From the NCBI GenBank assembly GCA_946185285.1, contig CAMHIS010000014.1:1-45387 (forward strand): a DNA stretch of 45,387 bases. Reading direction: 5' to 3'. Each line of letters opens with the position of its first letter. Position 1 is the stretch's first letter. The notes beneath the pieces are model-generated. The model made no database searches. It was not told the origin of the DNA and saw only the letters and a list, made by a program, of their open reading frames with translations. The stretch is from an uncultured Prevotellaceae bacterium. Lineage in GTDB: Bacteria; Bacteroidota; Bacteroidia; Bacteroidales; Bacteroidaceae. Shown here piece after piece: positions 26,550 through 34,736 of the stretch. The position numbers and the translations under genes are program-made.

Positions 26550-27365
26550 ATGAAACAGGAGTTAGTGTCAGTCATCATGCCTACCTATAACGCCGGCAAG
26601 TATCTTGCCGACAGCATAGAGAGCATCCTGAGCCAGACCTATCAGAACTTGGAACTGCTCATCACCGACGATTGCTCCACGGACGAGATGACATGGGTCA
26701 TACTGAAGGAATACGAGCAGAAGGACAAGCGGGTCAAGGTGTTTCACTTCAGTGAGAACAAAGGCTCTGGCTATGCACGCAACAACTCCATTAAGAACGC
26801 CCGGGGACGATTTATCGCCTTCTGCGACAGCGACGACCGCTGGACGGCCGACAAGCTGGAGCGGCAGGTGGCGTTCATGAAGGAGAAGGGTTGTGCGCTG
26901 AGTTATTCATCGTATGTCATCTGTGACATGGACGGCAACGAGGACGGTATCTTCATTGCCCCGGAGCGCATCACCCTCTCGATGCTCAAGCGCGACAACA
27001 AGATAGGCTGTCTGACAGCCATGTACGATATAAACGTCCTGGGGGGCAAGATGTATATGCCTACCTTCCGCAAGCGACAGGACTGGGCCCTTTTCATCAT
27101 GATTCTCTTAGAGTGCAACGAGGCTTACGGCATCACAGCCCCGCTGGCCTACTACCGGCAGCGCAATGACTCCATCTCCAGCGGCAAGTTCAGCCTCATC
27201 AAATACAACGTCCGCGTCTACCGCGACGTACTCGGCTATTCCTATCCCAAATCACTGCTATATTTCTTTACGCTGTTTGCCCCAACCTACACCTTCAAGG
27301 TCATCAAGAAAGGCTTCGACAGCCTGTGCTATCTGACCAAGAAGAAGAAAATTAGGAAGCAGTGA
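26550..27365 (+). CDS. Glycosyltransferase family 2 (WcaA-like)
   Basis: The 271-residue GT-A enzyme begins VSVIMPTYNAGKYLADSIESIL and has LLITDDCSTD, then FIAFCDSDDRW, the DxD metal site, and RKRQDWALF near the catalytic region. This is the small WcaA/ExoO-like GT2 type common in capsule loci. It has its own promoter and lies 56 bp before the priming transferase. Confidence 0.9.
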   Translation: MKQELVSVIMPTYNAGKYLADSIESILSQTYQNLELLITDDCSTDEMTWVILKEYEQKDKRVKVFHFSENKGSGYARNNSIKNARGRFIAFCDSDDRWTADKLERQVAFMKEKGCALSYSSYVICDMDGNEDGIFIAPERITLSMLKRDNKIGCLTAMYDINVLGGKMYMPTFRKRQDWALFIMILLECNEAYGITAPLAYYRQRNDSISSGKFSLIKYNVRVYRDVLGYSYPKSLLYFFTLFAPTYTFKVIKKGFDSLCYLTKKKKIRKQ

Positions 27366-27421
27366 AAAAAAACTTGATTTCATGCAATAAATAGCTGACG
27401 TGCGCGTTTCATTATTAAATA

Positions 27422-28069
27422 ATGCACACAAAAGACCTGCGGATGGAAAACGAATACGGTTATGTCTATGATGGTATGAATGCTTTTGAACGGGAGGTCA
27501 AGCGCTGGTTTGACTTCTTCGCTGCATTTTTGTGCCTTATCCTGTTTTCACCGCTTTTCCTGATATGCTATATTGCCATCAAGCGCGACGACGGCGGCCC
27601 TGTCATCTACAAACAGATACGCATCGGGCGCTTCGGGCGTCCCTTCTACATTTATAAGTTCCGCAGCATGAGGACCGATGCCGAGGAAGACGGGCCGCAG
27701 CTGTGGAACGCTGGTATGGACGACCGGCTGACCAAGGCCGGCAAGTTCTTGCGCGACCACCACCTGGACGAGCTGCCGCAGTTCTGGAATGTGCTGCGCG
27801 GCGACATGTCGTTTGTAGGGCCGAGGCCCGAGCGCCGCTTCTACATCAGGCAGATTATGGAGCGCGACCCGCGCTATGAGTACCTCTACCAGATAAGGCC
27901 GGGCATCACCTCGATGGCAACCATCTATAACGGCTATACGGACACGATTGAGAAGATGCTCAAGCGCTTGGAGATGGACCTCGAATACTTGGGGAAGCGT
28001 TCCTGGTGGCTCGACTTTAAGATTATAGCCCTGACATTCCTCAACATAGCCTTTGGAAAGAAATTCTAA
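27422..28069 (+). CDS. Initiating sugar-phosphate transferase (WcaJ/WbaP family)
   Basis: This monotopic enzyme transfers the first sugar-1-phosphate to undecaprenyl phosphate. The 215-residue protein has a membrane hairpin (FDFFAAFLCLILFSPLFLICYIAI) followed by GGPVIYKQIRIGRFGRPF, YKFRSMRTDAE, LDELPQFWNVLRGDMSFVGPRPE and RPGITSMATI, all hallmark blocks of the bacterial sugar transferase family. It has the short catalytic form without the N-terminal four-helix domain. An alternative ATG at 27443 would remove 7 residues. It primes the polymer made by the locus. The next gene is 13 bp downstream. Confidence 0.94.
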   Translation: MHTKDLRMENEYGYVYDGMNAFEREVKRWFDFFAAFLCLILFSPLFLICYIAIKRDDGGPVIYKQIRIGRFGRPFYIYKFRSMRTDAEEDGPQLWNAGMDDRLTKAGKFLRDHHLDELPQFWNVLRGDMSFVGPRPERRFYIRQIMERDPRYEYLYQIRPGITSMATIYNGYTDTIEKMLKRLEMDLEYLGKRSWWLDFKIIALTFLNIAFGKKF

Positions 28070-28082
28070 ATAATAGGATATT

Positions 28083-29861
28083 ATGACAAAGAAGAAAATC
28101 CAGTTCAGCCTCGTCTACCGTGACATGTGGCAGTCGAGTGGCAAGTTCCAGCCGCGCAAGGACCAGTTGGAACGCATAGCGCCTGTCATCATCGACATGG
28201 GCTGCTTCAGCCGTGTGGAGACCAACGGCGGTGCCTTCGAGCAGGTGAACCTCATGGCCGGCGAGAACCCCAACGCCGCCGTGCGTGCCTTCTGCAAGCC
28301 GTTCAACGAGGTGGGCATCAAGACCCACATGCTCGACCGCGGCCTGAATGCCCTGCGCATGTACCCCGTGCCCGACGATGTGCGCGAGCTGATGTACAAG
28401 GTTAAGCATGCCCAGGGTGTCGACATTCCCCGCATCTTCTGCGGTCTGAACGACACGCGCAATATCATACCTTCCATCAAGTGGGCGAAGGCTGCCGGCA
28501 TGACGCCGCAGGCCACGCTCTGCATCACGACGTCGCCCGTCCATACTGTCGACTACTATTCACAGATTGCCGACGAGGTGATTGCCGTCGGTGCTGAGGA
28601 AATCTGCCTGAAGGACATGGCCGGCATCGGCCAGCCCGCCATGCTGGGACAGCTGACGAAGGCCATCAAGACCAAGCATCCGGATATCATTATCCAGTAC
28701 CACGGTCACTCAGGCCCCGGCCTGTCGATGGCCTCCATCCTGGAAGTCTGTAACAACGGTGCCGACATTATTGACACTGCCATTGAACCGCTGTCGTGGG
28801 GCAAGGTGCATCCGGACATCATCTCCGTGCGGTCAATGCTCAAGAACGAGGGCTTCGAGGTGGCCGACCTGAATATGAATGCCTACATGCAGGCGCGTAC
28901 CTTAACTCAGGAGTTTATCGACGACTGGCTGGGCTACTTCATCAACCCGGCTAACAAGCACATGTCGTCACTGCTGCTCGGCTGCGGACTGCCCGGCGGT
29001 ATGATGGGCTCGATGATGGCCGACCTGGGCGGCATCATGACGATGATCAACAAGCTGCGCGCCCAGAAGGGTGAGGCAGAGCTGACGATGGACGACATGC
29101 TCGTGAAGCTGTTCAACGAGGTGGAGTACGTGTGGCCGAAGGTGGGTTATCCCCCATTGGTGACGCCGTTCTCGCAGTACACGAAGAACATCGCCCTGAT
29201 GAACCTGCTCACCATCGAGCAGGGCAAGGGCCGCTACGTGATGATGGACGATGCCATCTGGGGCATGATCCTCGGCAAGTCGGGCAAGATTCCAGGTACC
29301 ATCGCCCCCGAGCTCGTCGAGCTGGCCGAGAAGCAGAAGCGCGAGTTCACCGACGTCGACCCGCATACGCTCATCCCCAACGCCCTCGACACGTTCCGCA
29401 AGGAGATGGACGAGCAGGGATGGGACTACGGTCAGGACGACGAGGAACTCTTCGAGCTGGCTATGCACCCCGAGCAGTACCGCCCCTTCAAGAGCGGCCA
29501 GGCCAAGAAGCAGCTGCTCGCCGACATCCAGAAGGCCAAGGACGCCAAGCTCAGTGTGCTCGGCAGTTCCCCTGCCGAGATTTCAGCCCTGAAGCACGCC
29601 AAGGCCGATGCCGTCAAGAGCCCGCTGGCCGGACAACTCTTCTGGAGCTTCGGCGGCGAGGGCGTTCCCGCTCCCTGCATCGAGCCGTTCATCGGCCAGC
29701 AGTACAAGGAGGGTGACGTCTTCTGCTACCTGCAGACGAAGTGGGGCGAAATTGTAGAGATTCCCGCCGCCATGGGTGGCAAGCTCGTTGACATCAGCGT
29801 GAAGCCCGGCCAGCTGATCCGCCAGGGCGACACGATTGCCTGGATAGAGCGGAATGCTTGA
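28083..29861 (+). CDS. Oxaloacetate decarboxylase alpha-like carboxyltransferase
   Basis: The 592-residue protein has the carboxyltransferase barrel: VYRDMWQSS (the RDAHQS-equivalent, Asp14), ETNGGAFE, CLKDMAGIG with the carbamylated-lysine position, and YHGHSGPGLS for metal binding. These features suggest biotin-dependent decarboxylation or transcarboxylation of a 2-oxo or dicarboxylic acid. The C-terminal 80 residues have biotinyl-domain shape (KSPLAGQLF...GDVFCYLQTKWGEIVEIPAAMGGKLV...GQLIRQGDTIAWIE) but the AMKM biotinylation motif is replaced by QTKWG. Biotin attachment is therefore doubtful. It is 13 bp after the sugar transferase gene, yet has housekeeping composition. No beta or gamma subunit genes are adjacent. 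Confidence 0.82.
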   Translation: MTKKKIQFSLVYRDMWQSSGKFQPRKDQLERIAPVIIDMGCFSRVETNGGAFEQVNLMAGENPNAAVRAFCKPFNEVGIKTHMLDRGLNALRMYPVPDDVRELMYKVKHAQGVDIPRIFCGLNDTRNIIPSIKWAKAAGMTPQATLCITTSPVHTVDYYSQIADEVIAVGAEEICLKDMAGIGQPAMLGQLTKAIKTKHPDIIIQYHGHSGPGLSMASILEVCNNGADIIDTAIEPLSWGKVHPDIISVRSMLKNEGFEVADLNMNAYMQARTLTQEFIDDWLGYFINPANKHMSSLLLGCGLPGGMMGSMMADLGGIMTMINKLRAQKGEAELTMDDMLVKLFNEVEYVWPKVGYPPLVTPFSQYTKNIALMNLLTIEQGKGRYVMMDDAIWGMILGKSGKIPGTIAPELVELAEKQKREFTDVDPHTLIPNALDTFRKEMDEQGWDYGQDDEELFELAMHPEQYRPFKSGQAKKQLLADIQKAKDAKLSVLGSSPAEISALKHAKADAVKSPLAGQLFWSFGGEGVPAPCIEPFIGQQYKEGDVFCYLQTKWGEIVEIPAAMGGKLVDISVKPGQLIRQGDTIAWIERNA

Positions 29862-29866
29862 TTTTA

Positions 29867-29940
29867 GGCACGGATTACACGGATTAACACGGCTTTAGGA
29901 CTAAGACAGTCAAGCTGTGTTAATCCGTGAAATCCATGCC
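29867..29940 (+). repeat. Large imperfect inverted repeat (ACGGATTA type)
   Basis: Two 29-nt arms (29867-29895 and 29912-29940) match at 26 positions when paired, with a 16-nt loop. The left arm contains ACGGATTAC-ACGGATTAAC direct units. It begins 6 bp after the carboxyltransferase stop codon and ends 16 bp before the HD gene. It could act as a terminator or processing hairpin, but no U-tract follows. Confidence 0.85.
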
Positions 29941-29955
29941 AAAGAAACAAAGACG

Positions 29956-30450
29956 ATGGATTATCAGGCTATTATTGACAAGTATTACACAGAGAATGAC
30001 AACCTGCGGCAGCTGCTCCTGAAGCACTCGCGGCAGGTCGCCGACCGCTGTCTGCTGATTTGCGACCGCCACCCGGAGCTGCGCATCGACCGCGAGTTTG
30101 TAGAGGAGGCGGCCATGCTCCACGACATCGGCATCCGCTGGTGTTCGGCTCCCGGCATTTTCTGCAATGGTACAGAGCCATACATCCGTCACGGTCAGAT
30201 TGGCGGCGAACTGTTGCGCCGGGAAGGGTGGGAGCGTCATGCCCGTGTTGCCGAGCGCCATACGGGTACCGGTCTGCCGGGGCTCGAACCGGAGAACATT
30301 GAGGAACAGGTGGTGTGCTATGCCGACAAGTTCTATTCCAAGTCGCGCCCCGACCGTGTGCTGACAGTCCTCGAAGCGGCTCAGAGTTTGGAGAAATTTG
30401 GTCACGAGGGCGTAGAAAAGTTCTTGGGATGGGCAAAAATGTTTGAATAA
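29956..30450 (+). CDS. HD-domain phosphohydrolase-like protein
   Basis: This 164-residue protein has the HD metal-binding pattern: His24 in LLKHSRQVA, the His56-Asp57 pair in AMLHDIG, and His102 in AERHTGTG. HD proteins hydrolyse phosphate esters of nucleotides or related molecules. The fold seems complete but the substrate is unknown. GIRWCSAPGIFCNGTEPYIRHG between the second and third metal ligands is typical of small HDIG proteins of this subgroup. The start at 29956 avoids reading through the inverted repeat. Confidence 0.85.
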   Translation: MDYQAIIDKYYTENDNLRQLLLKHSRQVADRCLLICDRHPELRIDREFVEEAAMLHDIGIRWCSAPGIFCNGTEPYIRHGQIGGELLRREGWERHARVAERHTGTGLPGLEPENIEEQVVCYADKFYSKSRPDRVLTVLEAAQSLEKFGHEGVEKFLGWAKMFE

Positions 30451-30470
30451 GAGACGTTAAAACTATTGCC

Positions 30471-30508
30471 CTTTAACTCCCTTTAACTCCATTAACTCCT
30501 TTAACTCC
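30471..30508 (+). repeat. TTTAACTCC tandem repeat upstream of lptD
   Basis: Four units of CTTTAACTCC, CTTTAACTCC, ATTAACTCC and TTTAACTCC lie directly before the TACCTTTG box at 30520-30527 and fill the -33 position. Confidence 0.85.
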
Positions 30509-30519
30509 TCAAAAAGTAG

Positions 30520-30527
30520 TACCTTTG
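30520..30527 (+). promoter_or_regulatory. lptD -7 box
   Basis: TACCTTTG followed by CAGCC. It ends 5 bp before the GTG at 30533, so the message should be leaderless or nearly so. Confidence 0.72.
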
Positions 30528-30532
30528 CAGCC

Positions 30533-33500
30533 GTGAAACAGAAAACGGTCATCCTTCTGATGTTCGTTGCCTTTATTTGCATGTGGGCATGTACGCCTTC
30601 GTCACTCCGTCGGGATAACAATAAGGAGGTGTCGAAGGTTGTCAGTGATTTACCTCAGCCCGACGATGTCCCACTTGACACGCTGATAGAGAAAATCAAG
30701 GAAAACGTGCCCGATGCCATTCCCAATGCTATTCCCAATGCCGTCCCCGACACGTTGATAGAAGCTGTGACCAGAGGCATTTCCGACAGCTTGGTCAGTG
30801 AAGGTGTCGAGGCTGTGAAGGAAATGGCAAGTGCCGTAAAGGCTGACTCGGCCTTAGCCGACACACTGGCCAAGACCGTCAGCCAGGTCAAGGAGCGCAT
30901 CGGTACCGACAAGGCAGCCAAGGCAGTAGAGGAAGTCGTCGAACAGACGGCCGTACTGAAGAATCCCGCTCTCGATTCGCTGATAGACAGGAGCAATCAT
31001 GAAGCTTCCGTCAAGATGAAACGCGACACAACGACGATGGACTCACTGGAGCTGGCCATATACAACTATAATAAGGTGATTGACGACTCCTTGGCCCGCG
31101 ACAGCCTGAACCGCCAGAAGAAAAACGGCATTGACTCACCGGTGAGATACACCGCCAACGACTCTCTGACCTACGAGGCTGCTTCGGGGCGTGCCCACCT
31201 CTATGGCTCGTCTCACGTGGAATATCAGAACATGGACCTGAAGAGCGAGAAGATTTACATGGTGCTCGACAGCTCGCTGGTCCACGCGACAGGAATCATG
31301 GACTCCACCGCCGGCCGGCTGACGGGAACGCCCGTGTTCAAGATGGGCAGCGACGAGTATCAGAGCGACACGATGGCTTTCAACTTCAAGACGAAGAAGG
31401 GACTCATCACTCAGGTGTACACAGAACAGGAGGACGGATTCCTCACCTCGGAACTCTCCAAGCGCGGTGCCAACGGTGAGCTGTTCCTGCAGCACGGACG
31501 CTACACCACCTGCGACGACCCGCATCCGGACTTCTATATAGCCATGAGCCGTGCAAAAGTGCGCCCCGGCCGCGACGTCGTCTTCGGCCCGGCTTACCTC
31601 GTGGTGTGCGACGTTCCCTTGCCGCTCGCTGTCCCATACGGCTTCTTCCCCTTCTCGAAGAGTTACTCAAGCGGCTTCATCATGCCTACTTACGGCGACG
31701 AGACCGAACGTGGCTTCTACCTGCGCGACGGCGGCTACTACCTCGCCATCAGCGACAAGATGGACCTCAAGCTGATAGGCGAAATATACACCAAGGGTAC
31801 GTGGGGACTCACTGCCACCTCGAACTATAACCGCCGATACAAGTACCGGGGTAACTTCCTGCTCAGCTATCAGAATACCATACGCGGTGAGAAGAACATG
31901 CCCGACTTTGAGCGCACGACCAGCTTCAAGCTCACCTGGACACACAGTCAGGACGCCAAGGCCAATCCCTATTCCTCTCTGCAGGCCAGGGTCAACTTCG
32001 CCTCACAGAGTTTCGAGCGCAACAACCTCACGTCGATGTACAACCCCCAGACCATGACACAGACTATCCGTACGTCGTCAGTGTCGTATTCAACCCGCTT
32101 CTCAAGTCTCGGCATGTCCATCAGTACGTCAATGGAACTGAGCCAGAATATGCGCGACTCCACTATTGCCATGACGTTGCCCCGACTGAACATCGACGTC
32201 TCACGCTTCTATCCCTTCCGCCGCAAGAAGATGGTGGGCAAGGAACGCTGGTATGAGAAAATATCGACAAGCTACCGTGCCGACTTCAGCAACAGCATCA
32301 ACACAAAAGAGGATAAACTGATGCACTCCGACTTCCGCCGTGACTGGAAGAACGGTATCACCCACACCATTCCCGTCAGTGCCAACTTCAACTTCCTCGA
32401 CGTCATCACCCTCACCCCGTCGTTCAACTTCTCTGACAAGACAGGCTTCATCAAGGCACACAAGAGCTGGGACGAAAAGACACAGACGGAAATAACCGAC
32501 ACCGTCACCGGCTTCTATAACGTCTACAACTGGAGCCTCAACCTACAGGCCACAACGACTCTCTACGGTATGTACGTTCCGAACAGGAAACTATTTGGTG
32601 ACAAGGTCCAGGCCATACGCCATGTGCTGACGCCCTCCGTCTCATTCCAGTACGCCCCGAACTTCAGTGTCGACCGCTATGGCTTCTACGACTACTATCA
32701 GAAGACTGACGCTGAGGGTAACGTCACGATGGTACAGTACTGGCCTTATAGCATTGCCAACATTTCGCAGGCCAGTCAGAGTAGGACCGGTCGCATCAGC
32801 ATTGACCTGAAGAACAACCTCGAAATGAAGGTGCGCACCGCCGATGACTCGGTGAAGAAGGTAAGTCTCATCGATGAGTTCAGCATCCGTTCCGGCTATA
32901 ACCTGGCAACCAAGATACGGCCTATGGACGACGTGAGCACCACGTTGCGCATCAAGTTCTCCAAGAAGTTCACGCTTAACCTCAACCTCACCTTCGCCAG
33001 CTACGTCTACGAAGCCGACTCCGTAGGTGCAACCCCGCATCTGAGCGAAACCGTCACTTATTGGGAGAAGGGAAAGATTGGTCCGTTCAGTCAGATTTCG
33101 AAGAACTTCTCCTATACGCTCGACAACACCAAGGTGTCGAACCTCTTCAAGTGGCTGCGTGGCGAGAGGAAAGACAAGTCGAAGAAGAAGGAAAAGGAGG
33201 AAAATGAAGAAGACGAACTGGAAGACGACCTGACCATGGAGAGCAATGTTGACCGCGACCTCGAGAAAGGCAAGCACGGAGCCAAGAAAGAGAATGCAGG
33301 CAAGGCCGAGACCGACGATGACGGCTATATGACTTTCAAGCTGCCTTGGTCGCTCAGTTTCGGCTACGGCATCAGTATGCGTGAGAGTCGTGACAACTCA
33401 AGGTTCAACTACAACACCATGCGCTATCCCTACGAGTTCACCCAGAACCTGAACTTCAGCGGAAACATCCGTATCTCCGACGGCTGGAACATCACGTTCA

Positions 33501-33709
33501 GTAGCGGTTACGACTTCGAGAACAAGAAAATCTCCATGACCACCGCCTCGCTCAGCCGCGACCTCCACTGTTTCAGCATGTCCTGCCAGGTGACCCTTAC
33601 GCCCTACGCCAGCTACAACTTCTCCTTCCGTTGCAACGCCTCCACCCTGACCGATGCCCTGAAGTACGACAAACGCTCAGGCTACTCCAACTCCGTGCAG
33701 TGGTATTGA
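30533..33709 (+). CDS. lptD: LPS-assembly protein LptD (OstA)
   Basis: LptD is the outer-membrane barrel that, with LptE, inserts lipopolysaccharide into the outer leaflet. The 1058-residue protein starts with a signal sequence (MKQKTVILLMFVAFICMWA, with a cysteine right after), a low-complexity helical segment, then the OstA/LptA-like jellyroll (about 200-400: VRYTANDSLTYEAASGRAHL, SGRAHLYGSSHVEY, LFLQHGRYTTCDDPHPDFY). The transmembrane barrel with alternating aromatic strands follows (from about residue 390, VPYGFFPFSKSYSSGF) to the C-terminus. About residues 875-930 form a highly charged K/E/D insertion (DKSKKKEKEENEEDELEDDL) that should be periplasmic or external to the barrel. A GTG start is used; no other start gives a signal peptide this good. 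Confidence 0.92.
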   Translation: MKQKTVILLMFVAFICMWACTPSSLRRDNNKEVSKVVSDLPQPDDVPLDTLIEKIKENVPDAIPNAIPNAVPDTLIEAVTRGISDSLVSEGVEAVKEMASAVKADSALADTLAKTVSQVKERIGTDKAAKAVEEVVEQTAVLKNPALDSLIDRSNHEASVKMKRDTTTMDSLELAIYNYNKVIDDSLARDSLNRQKKNGIDSPVRYTANDSLTYEAASGRAHLYGSSHVEYQNMDLKSEKIYMVLDSSLVHATGIMDSTAGRLTGTPVFKMGSDEYQSDTMAFNFKTKKGLITQVYTEQEDGFLTSELSKRGANGELFLQHGRYTTCDDPHPDFYIAMSRAKVRPGRDVVFGPAYLVVCDVPLPLAVPYGFFPFSKSYSSGFIMPTYGDETERGFYLRDGGYYLAISDKMDLKLIGEIYTKGTWGLTATSNYNRRYKYRGNFLLSYQNTIRGEKNMPDFERTTSFKLTWTHSQDAKANPYSSLQARVNFASQSFERNNLTSMYNPQTMTQTIRTSSVSYSTRFSSLGMSISTSMELSQNMRDSTIAMTLPRLNIDVSRFYPFRRKKMVGKERWYEKISTSYRADFSNSINTKEDKLMHSDFRRDWKNGITHTIPVSANFNFLDVITLTPSFNFSDKTGFIKAHKSWDEKTQTEITDTVTGFYNVYNWSLNLQATTTLYGMYVPNRKLFGDKVQAIRHVLTPSVSFQYAPNFSVDRYGFYDYYQKTDAEGNVTMVQYWPYSIANISQASQSRTGRISIDLKNNLEMKVRTADDSVKKVSLIDEFSIRSGYNLATKIRPMDDVSTTLRIKFSKKFTLNLNLTFASYVYEADSVGATPHLSETVTYWEKGKIGPFSQISKNFSYTLDNTKVSNLFKWLRGERKDKSKKKEKEENEEDELEDDLTMESNVDRDLEKGKHGAKKENAGKAETDDDGYMTFKLPWSLSFGYGISMRESRDNSRFNYNTMRYPYEFTQNLNFSGNIRISDGWNITFSSGYDFENKKISMTTASLSRDLHCFSMSCQVTLTPYASYNFSFRCNASTLTDALKYDKRSGYSNSVQWY

Positions 33710-33761
33710 GGACGTTGTTCGCTATATTATGCTTACTTTGCACCGTTAAAACATTAGTATT

Positions 33762-34199
33762 ATGTCAATGACACAAACAATTCCCAAAGGAAGGACTAAA
33801 GAAGAAATAAAGATAAGAGAACAACTCATCAAAGATTTCTACGGTCGGTGAAATTCAGAGCATCCAGATAAGAAGATCTATAATGTGGCTCTTGGTAAGT
33901 ATATTTGCGTCAAATTCCTCTCCATCAACGAGACATACGAGAAAGCAGCCCGTAGCTATGAATCCACATTGGCCGTATTCAGACTGACAGAGATTCTCCA
34001 GAATGCGACATTGGTAGGAGAACTCCCAGCCAAACGAAAGACCCGTAATCAAAAGCAGTTTGAAAAGTTGCTGGTTATGCAATACGAGAATATCAAACTG
34101 ACAGTTGGACTCCAACGTTCCAACCAGGACTTGGTACAATATTGCATTACAATTCCTCAGACATCAATACAAAACAAAGCCATCAACTCAGAAGAGTGA
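33762..34199 (+). pseudogene. Small hypothetical protein gene interrupted by an in-frame TGA
   Basis: The reading frame starts MSMTQTIPKGRTKEEIK and runs to an in-frame TGA at 33849-33851, directly after FYGR. The same frame then continues without a shift, NSEHPDKKIYNVALGKYICV, to TGA at 34197-34199, giving about 145 codons in all. A Trp (TGG) at the stop would restore FYGRWNSEHPDK, which fits my recollection of related Bacteroidetes hypothetical proteins. The downstream piece includes FLSINETYEKAARSYESTLA. The function is unknown. The stop may be a real nonsense mutation, a sequencing error or, less likely, a readthrough site. A GTG at 33885 could start a 104-residue fragment. Confidence 0.65.
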
Positions 34200-34204
34200 T
34201 GGCT
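34178..34204 (+). terminator. Hairpin at the end of the interrupted gene
   Basis: AGCCATCAACTC-AGAA-GAGTGATGGCT forms an 11-bp stem with one bulge, overlapping the final TGA. No U-tract follows, so termination by this alone is uncertain. Confidence 0.5.
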
Positions 34205-34571
34205 CGTATAGTTGGGGCTCGAAACGACTCAAAGAGCCATAAAGGTTGTCATCCTTTCTGCGAATACCCCTTTTGACGATGCAAAGATAGGCATTTTCCT
34301 CTTCTCTTCCAAACTTTTTACCTTCTTTTTGCTCAATTTCTACATTTTTTTTACTACTTTTGCAAAAAAATACGGCTCACATGAATGTCGTTTGCTAAAT
34401 TTTTCTTATATTTGCACCGTCGCAGAGAATCTGTGGCAGTCAAAACATTGGAAGCGTTTAGCTTTTTCCAGTTGGTAAACTTCGACAACTTACCTATGAA
34501 TAAATGGAAAAGTGAAGGCGTTCTTCCCTCTGTTATGATAGTAATGGCTTGTGCCATCATACGTCATACAA
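34205..34571 (+). other. Non-coding interval with promoter-like boxes
   Basis: No convincing gene is visible. TACTTTTG (34355-34362) and TATATTTG (34407-34414) are plausible -7 boxes without good -33 partners. A 27-codon hydrophobic reading frame runs from the ATG at 34496 to 34579, but nothing supports its translation. The interval may be the 5' part of the structured RNA described next. Confidence 0.4.
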
Positions 34572-34660
34572 GGGTGTGAGCTGTTTTCTCTAATCTTTTA
34601 TTCAGGCAGTCGAAGGCCTACCAGCGGATTAGCTGACAGGCTCACACTTCTTTTGTTGTG
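34572..34660 (+). ncRNA. Candidate structured RNA
   Basis: Three nested stems can be drawn: GTGTGAGC (34574-34581) with GCTCACAC (34640-34647), CTAATC (34590-34595) with GATTAG (34627-34632), and AGGC (34604-34607) with GCCT (34616-34619). A T-rich run (TTCTTTTGTT) follows the outer stem as in an intrinsic terminator. I do not recognise a known RNA family, and the candidate could be the 3' end of a longer RNA starting near 34420. Confidence 0.45.
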
Positions 34661-34736
34661 GCTATTACCTAAAACAGAATTACGTTTCTTGAGCACAGAG
34701 ACAATTTGGGTGGATATGATAGAACAATTTTTTAAG

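Noticed and set aside
34496..34579. 27-codon hydrophobic peptide gene
   Set aside because: It is short, lacks a clear start context and overlaps the first arm of the candidate RNA stem; nothing supports translation.
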